A DNA stretch of 24,634 nt from JAAFIP01 sp043777795 (GTDB lineage: Bacteria > Pseudomonadota > Gammaproteobacteria > Burkholderiales > Burkholderiaceae_C): positions 1-24,634 of the forward strand of contig JAYWHJ010000184.1 in the NCBI GenBank assembly GCA_043777795.1. The letters are read 5' to 3'. Within the stretch, counting starts at the first letter, position 1, and every line of letters begins with the position of its first letter. Under the pieces are notes generated by a model. That model worked only from the letters and a program-made list of their open reading frames with translations, searched no databases and had not been told where the DNA came from. The translations under genes and the position numbers were made by a program. Shown here piece after piece: positions 1-6,359 of this stretch.

Positions 1-495
1 CAAAAAGGTGGCTACTCGCGCGTCGGCCTTCATACTGCCCAGCAAAAACAAATGGTCATGGTCGTGCACTATTTCCCGGCTCATGATCTTTTGCACATGG
101 TGCTGCAGAGCATGCACGTCGTGTGCCAACTCGTTGATGAGCTGCACGTGCAGCACGCATACCTCAGAGTCTTCCAGTGCCCGAGCCGTACAGTTGTGTT
201 GCTCTTGCGCTATGCCGTCCAAGCCCAGGAGTTCACCAGCCATGTAAAAGCCCGAAACCTGCTCGCGCCCGTCTGCGGCGCTGACACTGGTTTTAAAAAA
301 TCCGCTGCGGATGGTGTACAAGGATTTGAAACGCCCGCCAGTGCGAAACAATGGCTCGCCGCGCGCGATCCTAAGCCGGGTGCTGACCATCTTGTCGATC
401 AAGGCCATCTCTTTGGTGCTCAAGCCCAAGGGCATGCACAGATCGCGTAGTCTGCAAGACGAGCAGGCGGTCTTGGTTGCAATATGTTGCAGCAT
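1..495 (-). CDS. fnr: FNR/ANR-type oxygen-responsive transcriptional regulator (C-terminus cut off)
   Basis: The reading frame starts at the ATG at 495-493 behind a strong GGAGGG ribosome site and is still open at base 1, giving 165 residues. Seen: an N-terminal cysteine cluster (C11, C14, C20 in the context ACSSCRLRDLC) and a fourth cysteine at C102 inside the cyclic-nucleotide-type sensor domain. This is the ligand set that holds the oxygen-labile 4Fe-4S cluster in E. coli FNR (C20, C23, C29, C122). The long dimerisation helix follows at the end. The DNA-binding helix-turn-helix lies outside the window, so it is not seen. The gene is 40 bp downstream of sco in the nirK cluster, so it is probably co-transcribed and probably acts on the FNR box in front of nirK. 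A general FNR/ANR role beyond this cluster is possible; the cysteines argue against the cluster-less DNR/NnrR types. Confidence 0.9.
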   Translation of the reverse strand, partial: MLQHIATKTACSSCRLRDLCMPLGLSTKEMALIDKMVSTRLRIARGEPLFRTGGRFKSLYTIRSGFFKTSVSAADGREQVSGFYMAGELLGLDGIAQEQHNCTARALEDSEVCVLHVQLINELAHDVHALQHHVQKIMSREIVHDHDHLFLLGSMKADARVATFL

Positions 496-535
496 GGAGC
501 CCTCCCTCTTTTGAATGCACTGATCTTACTCCTGC

Positions 536-1141
536 TCAGGGCCGTGCGCTTGCCTTTATGACCGCTTTGACAAATATCGGGTCTATCTTGGCAATCTGCT
601 CGGTGCGTGCCAGCTCGACGCCTTGGCTGTCGAGCAAGATCATCAAGGTAGAGTGGTTGAACTCTCCATTGCTCAGTTGGCGATATTGCACGCCCAGCAC
701 GCCTGCCAGTTTGCGCACATCCGCGGCCTGCGTGCGGTATAGGTGCCAGCGTGCTGGGTCTCCAGCGCGTTGCAAGGCGGTCTTTTTCAGTGCTGCAGTG
801 TCGTCGCGCGCCGGGTCCAGCGTAATCAAACCTACTTGCATGCGGTCGCGCGCTGGCGCTGGCAAGCTGGCCTCGATGTTTTTCACCGCTTCAAACAGCA
901 TGGGGCACACATAGTCACAGCGGCTGTAGAACATGCCTACGATGCGTGGCCCGCCCACTGGATTGACACCATCACGCCAACGGGATGCTTGGCCATCTTG
1001 GTCGGTGAGGCCCACGTCGAGTTGGTAGACCGAGCTGCGCGGCAGATCTGCGCTTGCAGCCGCGCTGGCGGCTGGGATGGCACAGAGCCATAGCGAGAAG
1101 GCGGCACACAGCAACTGTTGGGCGATAGGTTTTTGAATCAT
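536..1141 (-). CDS. SCO1/SenC family copper chaperone, exported
   Basis: This 201-residue protein has a thioredoxin-like fold of the SCO1/SenC/PrrC family. An N-terminal signal peptide (hydrophobic residues 10-25, Ala-rich cleavage region near 28-32) places it in the periplasm. The copper site is visible as C75-x3-C79 (RCDYVCPM) and H163 (EFNHSTLM). Family members deliver copper or handle thiol redox for CuA centres of oxidases and N2O reductase. Its ATG overlaps the stop of nirV by 4 nt (ATGA), so translation is probably coupled. The context nirK-nirV-sco suggests, by inference, that it metallates the copper sites of NirK rather than serving cytochrome oxidase. A role in cytochrome oxidase assembly cannot be excluded from sequence. 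Confidence 0.9.
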   Translation of the reverse strand: MIQKPIAQQLLCAAFSLWLCAIPAASAAASADLPRSSVYQLDVGLTDQDGQASRWRDGVNPVGGPRIVGMFYSRCDYVCPMLFEAVKNIEASLPAPARDRMQVGLITLDPARDDTAALKKTALQRAGDPARWHLYRTQAADVRKLAGVLGVQYRQLSNGEFNHSTLMILLDSQGVELARTEQIAKIDPIFVKAVIKASARP

Positions 1142-1974
1142 CGCTTAGCTCCGGTAATTTCTTTCACGCAACGAAATCCCAAATTGCGGTTGGTGCTGGC
1201 TGCGCTCAATGACGACAGCATGGCAATGCGCATCAAGATGGGGTAGTTTTCCCGGTCGGTGGCCGATAGCGCGCCCGCGCCGCAAAACTTCAATGTGTCC
1301 GGGTCGCCTTGGGTGCGGTTGTCGCCGCTGACCATCAGCGCGCCTGCGTCGTCCACCCACTCCCAGATCACGCCATGAAGATCTTGGATCCCGTAGACGT
1401 TGGGCGCGGAGGCGCCCACTGCTGGCAACGGCTTGGACGGTTGGCCATACCAGTCGAGAATTCTGGCGCGCCACACCGGGTCGCTGCGCGCATCGCGGCG
1501 CTTCTCGTCTGCGGCTGCGGCGTATTCCCACTCGTGCCATGTAGGCATCCGTGCGCCTTCGCTGGTGCAAAAGGCTGCGGCGGCAAACCAGCTGACATCG
1601 GTGACGGGCTGCGACAGCTGTGCCTTGTTGGGCGCGGCATCGGTTGGCCAACCGCGCAGGTATTGGCCATCGGCCAAGCTGCTGTTGGCAGCGCGCGACT
1701 TGCGCCACTGTGCATGCTGTTGTGCAAACCGGGCAAACTCCGCCTGCGTGACGGGCAGCACGCGCATGGCAAAGCCGGGCAGGGTGACAGGGGCTTGCTT
1801 GCCGTCGGGTGGCAGCAGGGTGGTGATGGTGCCGCCTGCTATGCTGCGGTAGCCCACTAGTGCTTGCTTTGGCTTGGCGGTCGCTGCAATCGCTTGCATG
1901 CCGCATGGCGCCCAAGCCCCTATGGACAAGCCAACGCCAGCGATGAGAGCCTTGTGCGCGCAGGTGTACAGCAT
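1138..1974 (-). CDS. nirV: NirV-like formylglycine-generating-enzyme (SUMF1) domain protein
   Basis: The 278-residue protein is counted from the ATG at 1974, which gives a signal-peptide-like N-terminus and starts 26 bp after nirK. The open frame extends upstream to 2070 inside nirK, and no good ribosome site marks either choice. Seen: FGE-sulfatase/C-type-lectin-like fold hallmarks, including QPVTDVSWFAAAAFC (about 122-136), ARMPTWHEWEYAA (141-153), the GVIWEWVDD segment (201-209) and the terminal NLGFRCV (264-270). A family active-site cysteine cannot be assigned with confidence; C231 and C269 remain candidates. Genes of this type directly after nirK are known as nirV in several denitrifiers, where their exact biochemical role is unresolved. 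Here the gene lies between nirK and sco with a 4-nt overlap to sco, supporting an accessory role in nitrite reductase maturation or function. Confidence 0.85.
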   Translation of the reverse strand: MLYTCAHKALIAGVGLSIGAWAPCGMQAIAATAKPKQALVGYRSIAGGTITTLLPPDGKQAPVTLPGFAMRVLPVTQAEFARFAQQHAQWRKSRAANSSLADGQYLRGWPTDAAPNKAQLSQPVTDVSWFAAAAFCTSEGARMPTWHEWEYAAAADEKRRDARSDPVWRARILDWYGQPSKPLPAVGASAPNVYGIQDLHGVIWEWVDDAGALMVSGDNRTQGDPDTLKFCGAGALSATDRENYPILMRIAMLSSLSAASTNRNLGFRCVKEITGAKR

Positions 1975-1999
1975 GGTGTGCTTGTGGTTCACGTAACGG

Positions 2000-3502
2000 C
2001 TAGTGCGCAGCACCTTTGGCACGCGGGGTGCTGGCGCGCACCTTGGCCACTTGCGCAGTGCTGTAAGCACCTGTGCTATTGCCCCACGTGTTGCCCACGT
2101 AGGTCAAGATGTTGGCCACTTCGTCGTCGGCCAGTTGGCTCATGGGCGGCATGACCGAGTTGTAGGCTTTGCCGTTGACGGCCACAGGGCCAGTCAAACC
2201 GTTCAGCACCACACCGATGGCGCGGTCTTTGTCGGCTGTTAAAAAGTCTGACTTGGCCAGCGGCGGGAACACGCCCTCCAGCCCTTGGCCATTGGCCTGG
2301 TGGCATACAGAGCAAGCGCCGTTGTACAAAGCGCCCCCCGCTTTGATTTGCATCTCCAAGGTCAAGTTGCCCGCAGCAGCGGCCTTGGTGGCCACGGCCA
2401 CACTGCCCAAGTCGGCTTGCTTGTCGCCCAGGTAAGTGGAGTCCACTTCTTTGCCCGAGTAAATGGCTTTGTTCTCTGGACCTTCTACCTTCATCATGCC
2501 CAGCGCGCCTTTGTTGAAAGCGCGAAATATAGAGTGGTCCACGATGACGTAGGTACCTGGCACTTCGGTTTTAAACTCGGCAATCGCCGCACCGCCAGCA
2601 GGGATCAGCGTGGTCTGCACGTTCTCCTGGAATTTGGTGCCGCCCTCAAACCATACTTTGTCAAATATCTCGCCAATCACATGGAAGCTCGAAACCAAGT
2701 TGGGCCCGCCGTTGCCAATGTACATGCGCACGGTCTCGCCCACCTTGGCTTTGAGGGCGTTGTCTCCCGTGAGTGCCGACTCAGATCCGTTGAACAGCAC
2801 ATAGGTGGGGCGCTCGTCGATGGCTTTTTGCATGTCAAAGGCTTGCAAGCCCTTCTCGCGGTATTTGCCTGCGGTGTAGAAGTCGCCTTGCATCACATAA
2901 AACTCTTTGTCAACGGCCGTTAACCCCTCTGGTGGCTCGATCAAAATCAAGCCGTACATACCGTTGGCTACATGCATGCCCACCGGCGCGGTGGCGCAGT
3001 GGTACACATATAGGCCCGCATTGAGCGCCTTGAACGTGAACTGCGAGCCGTGTCCCGGCGCGGTAAAGCTGGACGCCGCGCCGCCGCCGGGCCCGGTCAC
3101 GCCGTGCAGGTCAATGTTGTGCGGCATTTTGGAGTCGGGGTGGTTCTTGAGGTGGAACTCCACCGTGTCGCCCTGGCGCACGCGGATAAAGCTGCCCGGC
3201 ACCGTGCCGCCAAAGGTCCACAGGGTGTACTTCACCCCTTCAGAGATTTCTTTCTCCAGCTCGCGCACCTCCAACTCTACGATCACTTTGGCGGGTGTTT
3301 TACGCCCGGTGGCGGGGGGCACCATGGGCGGGCTGGTCAGCACGGCCTTAATGGGTTCACCCTGCGGTGGGCCAAAGTCTCCTTTGGCAGAACCGCCGGT
3401 GTCGCTGGCAATAGCCACGGGCGTGGTGGGCGATGGGTTCGGTGTGCAAGCAACTATAGCCATGCTGAGCGAGAGCAGGACGGTGGCGGTGGTGTGGCGC
3501 AT
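2000..3502 (-). CDS. nirK: Copper nitrite reductase with fused C-terminal cytochrome c domain (lipoprotein)
   Basis: This 500-residue protein reduces nitrite to nitric oxide in denitrification. It carries a lipobox (IVAC, lipidated C19), so it is probably membrane-anchored on the periplasmic side. Two cupredoxin domains (about 70-345) show the type 1 copper ligands H128, C169, H177 and M182, and the type 2 copper ligands H133, H168 and H323. The catalytic pair is D131 and H274. A linker is followed by a cytochrome c domain (about 380-475) with haem motif C397-x2-C400-H401 and a candidate axial Met at 451 or 454. This three-domain plan matches Ralstonia pickettii-type NirK, in which the tethered haem passes electrons to the type 1 copper. 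An AAGGGG ribosome site precedes the ATG. It heads the nirK-nirV-sco-fnr unit behind a perfect FNR box. Confidence 0.96.
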   Translation of the reverse strand: MRHTTATVLLSLSMAIVACTPNPSPTTPVAIASDTGGSAKGDFGPPQGEPIKAVLTSPPMVPPATGRKTPAKVIVELEVRELEKEISEGVKYTLWTFGGTVPGSFIRVRQGDTVEFHLKNHPDSKMPHNIDLHGVTGPGGGAASSFTAPGHGSQFTFKALNAGLYVYHCATAPVGMHVANGMYGLILIEPPEGLTAVDKEFYVMQGDFYTAGKYREKGLQAFDMQKAIDERPTYVLFNGSESALTGDNALKAKVGETVRMYIGNGGPNLVSSFHVIGEIFDKVWFEGGTKFQENVQTTLIPAGGAAIAEFKTEVPGTYVIVDHSIFRAFNKGALGMMKVEGPENKAIYSGKEVDSTYLGDKQADLGSVAVATKAAAAGNLTLEMQIKAGGALYNGACSVCHQANGQGLEGVFPPLAKSDFLTADKDRAIGVVLNGLTGPVAVNGKAYNSVMPPMSQLADDEVANILTYVGNTWGNSTGAYSTAQVAKVRASTPRAKGAAH

Positions 3503-3526
3503 GGTGACCCCTTGTGGTGTGGGATC

Positions 3527-3567
3527 ACTCTAGCTTTCGCAAGAAATGCGGTGTTGATATAGATCAA
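3527..3567 (-). promoter_or_regulatory. FNR/ANR-dependent class II promoter of nirK
   Basis: A perfect FNR-family palindrome, TTGAT-ATAG-ATCAA, occupies 3554-3567. On the minus strand a -10-like TAGAGT lies at 3532-3527. If transcription starts near 3520, the box is centred close to -41, the classical class II activating position, and the start codon at 3502 follows a short leader. The site and spacing are seen; activation by the FNR-like protein encoded at the end of the same cluster is inferred. Confidence 0.85.
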
Positions 3568-3636
3568 TCAAATGCGCCTATGTGATGTGCTTGCATTTGC
3601 ACGTGACTTGTTCGCCTAGATGGCTTGTACGCCCAT

Positions 3637-3730
3637 GTGCGTGGTTTGGACGGCTACGCGGCTGTCCTCCGTGTCGGCCTATGGCCGACTACTCCCCCTT
3701 TATGCCGCTACGCCGTCCAAAACCACGCAC
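3637..3730 (-). repeat. Long imperfect palindrome, copy 1 (motif sense on minus strand)
   Basis: The outer arms 3637-3662 and 3704-3730 pair over about 25 bp with three single-base bulges (left arm begins GTGCGTGGTTTGGACGGC). Inside is a perfect 7-bp hairpin, GTCGGCC (3673-3679) with loop TAT and GGCCGAC (3683-3689). The two helices are separated by an asymmetric internal loop that is purine-rich on the minus strand. The core closely resembles the reverse complement of the palindrome at 3828-3932, although the outermost arms differ in sequence. Confidence 0.8.
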
Positions 3731-3827
3731 CCGGGCAACGAGTAGGGTGGGTGCGCTGCGGTGCAAGACACGCTGTGCTGGCAAGGTCGTGTTTGCACTG
3801 ACGGTGGAATACCCGCCACACTTGCAA

Positions 3828-3932
3828 GATCAGGTCGGCGGTGTACTTAGCGCAGCGGCATCAAGGAGGAGTTGTCTGCCCTAGGCAGACACGGGGGACA
3901 GCCGCGGAGCTAAGTGCACCGTCGGCCTGATC
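3828..3932 (+). repeat. Long imperfect palindrome, copy 2 (motif sense on plus strand)
   Basis: The arms 3828-3851 and 3909-3932 match over 24 positions with only three differences. All three become G-U wobble pairs in a plus-strand RNA (A-C mismatches on the other strand). Inside are an AGCGGC/GCCGCG helix, a purine-rich internal loop (AAGGAGGAG on one side, CGGGGGAC on the other) and a perfect hairpin TGTCTGCC (3873-3880), loop CTA, GGCAGACA (3884-3891). The core is homologous to copy 1 in inverted orientation. Confidence 0.8.
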
Positions 3933-3961
3933 CAGTACAAACCGAGGAAAGCTCAATCCAT

Positions 3962-4936
3962 TCAACGCACCTTACCAGGCAAGGTGGCCAGCACCACGCC
4001 AACCAGTGCAATCGCGAAGGCCAGCATTTGCACCCAACCCATTGCCTCGCCTAGCCATAACACGCCCACCGCAGCTGCGCTGATGGGCAGCATCACTGTG
4101 AACACGCCTGCCTGCGCTGCGGGCACGGTTTTCAGCCCGGTCATCCACAGCCACACCGTCCACACACTGGCAGCCATGGCATAGAAAACCAGCAGCAGCC
4201 AGATACTGGCAGGCACACTGGAGAAGTCAAAACTGCTGGCCTGCCACAGGCCCAGCGGCGTGACCAAGGCAAAGCCCCACACGTTGATGAGCGAGGTAAT
4301 CCGTTTGGGGCCCAAGGCGGCAGTGAGCTTTTTACCTATCACCGCATACGCTGCTTCGCACAGGACAGCACCGATAAGCAGCAGGTTGCCCCACACCGCT
4401 TGGTAAGAGGTACTGTTACTAATCAAATTAGCCTCTGGCGCAATAAAATAATGCGGAAGCAGCTCTGATTTTGATAGTGATACCAAACTGATGCCCAGTA
4501 CCGCGCAGGCCACCGCTGCCCATACGCGCAGGCTGATGCGCTCGCGCAAAAATAGCCAGCTCATCACCGCCACGCAGGCCGGTATGCTGGCCATGATCAC
4601 GCCCGCTGCCACCGCGCTGGTCATGCTCACGCCGTAGAGCATGCAGATAGAAAATAAAAAGTTGCCCAAAAATGATTCTAAAAAAACCAGCCTTTGGGTC
4701 TGCGCCGTCATGGGCTGTTCACCCACTGGTTTGCGCAGCCAATGCAGCATCGCCAAGCCCCCTATACCAAAGCGCAGCCAGGCTAGCAAGAATACTGGGA
4801 ACACGGCCACCAAGTCTTTAGACAGGCCGACGTAGCTGCCCACCAGGGTCATGGAAAGGGCGAGGCAGGCAAAAGCGGAAAATCGGTGCACGGGCGGGTC
4901 ACAATAGAGGTTTTGACATATTAGACTCGCCATCAT
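3962..4936 (-). CDS. EamA/DMT-superfamily membrane transporter
   Basis: About 324 residues form roughly ten hydrophobic helices in two halves, the layout of drug/metabolite (EamA, RhaT-like) carriers. Seen: a first-half repeat around LRFGIGGLAMLHWLR and a second half starting near VWGNLLLIGAVLCEAAYAVIG, each ending in a conserved acidic helix (FLRERIS; WLGEAMGW). The substrate cannot be told. The start is uncertain: in-frame ATGs at 4936 and 4933 overlap the ATG of the divergent ggct gene, leaving no room for a promoter between them. A GTG at 4891 just before the first helix is a reasonable alternative, with TAATAT on the minus strand at 4923-4918 as a possible -10. The mid-protein segment around E158 (ELLPHYF) is encoded by an interspersed repeat and has no counterpart I know in the family. 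Confidence 0.88.
   Translation of the reverse strand: MMASLICQNLYCDPPVHRFSAFACLALSMTLVGSYVGLSKDLVAVFPVFLLAWLRFGIGGLAMLHWLRKPVGEQPMTAQTQRLVFLESFLGNFLFSICMLYGVSMTSAVAAGVIMASIPACVAVMSWLFLRERISLRVWAAVACAVLGISLVSLSKSELLPHYFIAPEANLISNSTSYQAVWGNLLLIGAVLCEAAYAVIGKKLTAALGPKRITSLINVWGFALVTPLGLWQASSFDFSSVPASIWLLLVFYAMAASVWTVWLWMTGLKTVPAAQAGVFTVMLPISAAAVGVLWLGEAMGWVQMLAFAIALVGVVLATLPGKVR
4421..4478 (-). repeat. Interspersed short repeat, copy inside the EamA gene (in frame)
   Basis: On the minus strand the segment runs from ACTATCAAAATCAGAGCTGC through CCGCATTATTTTATTGCGCC to AGAGGCTAATTTGATT. Its ends are near-inverted (ATCAAAAT / AATTTGAT). It aligns with segments in folP and before glmM through the core GAGCTRCTYCCGCA. 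It lies in the linker between the two transporter halves and is read in frame, encoding ELLPHY. Confidence 0.65.
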
Positions 4937-5339
4937 GCCAGAGCCTGTTTTGCCCCCTTCCACCGAGCGCCTGTTTTTTGTTTACGGCACCCTGCGGCGT
5001 GGTGACGACAACGACATTACTTTGCTAGAACCCGCGCCGCGCCTGGTGGGCCATGCGCGTATACAGGGCGTGATGCACCACCTGGGCGGCTACCCCGGCG
5101 TGACCTTGGGGGGCTACCAAGACATCGTCGGCGAGGTATACGTCGTAGGGCCCGAGCTGGAGGCCAAGCTGGACGCCATCGAGTCTGAATACCCCGCGCA
5201 GGCCGATGAATACGCCAAACGCGAGATATCGGTGCTGGTGGATGGCCAAGCGCTGGCGTGCTGCGTGTACGAGATCAACCCGGCCTACACCGTGGGCAAA
5301 CCGGTGATCACCAGTGGCGACTGGGTGAAGGACCGCTGA
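4935..5339 (+). CDS. Gamma-glutamylcyclotransferase-like (AIG2/GGCT) protein
   Basis: This 134-residue cytoplasmic protein starts its fold with FVYGTLRRG (residues 15-23), the nucleotide-loop-like signature of the GGCT/AIG2 family. E83 in KLDAIESEYP is the likely catalytic glutamate. Family members release 5-oxoproline from gamma-glutamyl compounds or act on modified amines; the actual substrate here is unknown. The gene ends in TGATG, its stop overlapping the first base of the folP ATG, so the two are probably translated together. In many proteobacteria ftsH precedes folP; here this gene takes that place. No clear ribosome site precedes the ATG, and the start overlaps that of the divergent transporter, so the first residues are less certain. 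Confidence 0.88.
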   Translation: MPEPVLPPSTERLFFVYGTLRRGDDNDITLLEPAPRLVGHARIQGVMHHLGGYPGVTLGGYQDIVGEVYVVGPELEAKLDAIESEYPAQADEYAKREISVLVDGQALACCVYEINPAYTVGKPVITSGDWVKDR

Positions 5340-6271
5340 TGGCGCGGCCCGTTGCTTCAGTGTCGACAGCCACATTGCCTCCTGCGCCACTGTGGCAAAC
5401 CAGCCGCTTCTTGCTCGATTTGACCCAGCCGCAGGTGATGGGCATTGTCAACGTCACGCCCGACTCCTTCTCTGACGGTGGCCAACATGCCGGCACCCGT
5501 GCTGCCTTGCAGCACTGCGAGCAGTTACTCAAAGAAGGCGCGCATATCTTGGACATCGGCGGCGAGTCGTCCCGCCCCGGCGCTGCGCCACTGCCCTTGC
5601 AAGAGGAGCTAGCGCGCGTGCTGCCAGTAGTGCAAGGCGCGGTTACGCTGGGTGTGCCGGTCTCGGTAGACACCTACAAACCCGAGGTCATGCAAGCGGC
5701 GCTGGACGCGGGGGCCGACATCATCAACGACATATGGGCGCTGCGCTACCACAGCGCCATGGGCGCGCCAGTTGCGCAACCCTCTGCCTACGAGGTAGTG
5801 GCAAGCTACCCCCATTGCGGACTGGTGCTGATGCACATGCACCGCAACCCGCAAACCATGCAATCCGCACCTATGGACTGCGATGATGTGGTAACCCAGG
5901 TAGCAGCTGACCTACTATCTTTTTGTGAGCTACTCCCGCAATATTCTAAAGGGCTTGAGCAAAAAAATGCTTATAAAACCCGTATCGTGCTAGATCCCGG
6001 CGTAGGCTTTGGCAAAACGGTAGCGCAAAACTTCTCTTTGCTGGCCCGCCAGGCTGAATTGCTCAGCCTGGGTTACCCGCTGCTGGCCGGCTGGTCACGC
6101 AAATCGTCCCTCGGCGCGGTTACCGGGCTGGAGCCTGCGGATCGTATGCTGCCCAGCGTGGCAGCCGCCCTGCTGGCCGTACAGCGTGGCGCCAGCATCG
6201 TGCGCGTGCACGATGTGCGCGAGACGGTGCAGGCGCTGCAAGTGTGGCGGGCGGTGCAAACTTCGGTTTAA
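5339..6271 (+). CDS. folP: Dihydropteroate synthase
   Basis: This enzyme joins p-aminobenzoate to the pterin pyrophosphate in folate synthesis and is the sulfonamide target. The start was set at the ATG overlapping the stop of the previous gene (5339), giving 310 residues; the upstream frame extension to 5258 lies wholly inside that gene. Signatures in order: QVMGIVNVTPDSFSDGG, HILDIGGESSRPGA, VSVDTYKPEVMQAALDAGADIINDIW, VLMHMHRNPQTMQ, IVLDPGVGFGKT, GWSRKSSLGAVTG and the closing RVHDV. The stretch around residues 190-212 (ELLPQY at 197-202) is encoded by a short interspersed repeat. It lengthens the segment before the LDPG loop without touching catalytic motifs. glmM follows after 88 bp, a widespread gene order. 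Confidence 0.96.
   Translation: MARPVASVSTATLPPAPLWQTSRFLLDLTQPQVMGIVNVTPDSFSDGGQHAGTRAALQHCEQLLKEGAHILDIGGESSRPGAAPLPLQEELARVLPVVQGAVTLGVPVSVDTYKPEVMQAALDAGADIINDIWALRYHSAMGAPVAQPSAYEVVASYPHCGLVLMHMHRNPQTMQSAPMDCDDVVTQVAADLLSFCELLPQYSKGLEQKNAYKTRIVLDPGVGFGKTVAQNFSLLARQAELLSLGYPLLAGWSRKSSLGAVTGLEPADRMLPSVAAALLAVQRGASIVRVHDVRETVQALQVWRAVQTSV
5912..5976 (+). repeat. Interspersed short repeat, copy inside folP (in frame)
   Basis: The segment runs from CTACTATCTTTTTGTGAGCT through ACTCCCGCAATATTCTAAAG to GGCTTGAGCAAAAAAATGCT. It aligns with the copies in the EamA gene and before glmM and is read in the same frame and orientation as the EamA copy, encoding ELLPQY. It has lower GC than the rest of folP. 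Confidence 0.6.
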
Positions 6272-6289
6272 CCGGCCTAATCGTGTAAG

Positions 6290-6350
6290 ATATAGCTATA
6301 TAAATAATAGCTGCCCCCGCAATTAACTAATGCGCTAGAGCCCAAAAAGG
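6290..6350 (+). repeat. Interspersed short repeat, intergenic copy before glmM
   Basis: In the folP-glmM gap the segment contains AATAGCTGCCCCCGCAATTA followed by ACTAATGCGCTAGAGCCCAA. It matches the core of the two in-gene copies. Its 3' edge supplies the AAAAAGG sequence at 6344-6350 that serves as the likely ribosome site of glmM, 9 nt before the ATG. Confidence 0.55.
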
Positions 6351-6359
6351 ATCACTAAA

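Larger units (their letters stand above)
3580..3961. other. Gene-free, structure-rich intergenic region
   Basis: About 380 bases lie between the stop of the EamA transporter and the nirK promoter. No credible gene is present. The one open frame across it (3582-3884, plus) reads through inverted repeats and has no family resemblance. The stretch holds two long imperfect palindromes (listed separately) and a third smaller stem: GTGCAAGACAC at 3761-3771 pairs with GTGTTTGCAC at 3789-3798 with a one-base bulge. Any of these could end transcription of the transporter gene, but none has a T-run expected of an intrinsic terminator. Confidence 0.8.

Noticed and set aside
52..450. Plus-strand frame opposite the regulator gene
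   Set aside because: The minus strand carries the four FNR cysteines and a good ribosome site; the plus frame is a shadow.
3582..3884. Open frame of 100 codons in the intergenic region before nirK
   Set aside because: It runs through two inverted repeats, has no ribosome site and its composition (many Arg, Cys, Pro) is typical of chance frames in GC-rich DNA.
3828..3932. Integron attC site
   Set aside because: The long imperfect palindrome and CTTAGC/GCTAAG edges are reminiscent, but the GTTRRRY and RYYYAAC core sites, an integrase gene and cassette layout are absent.
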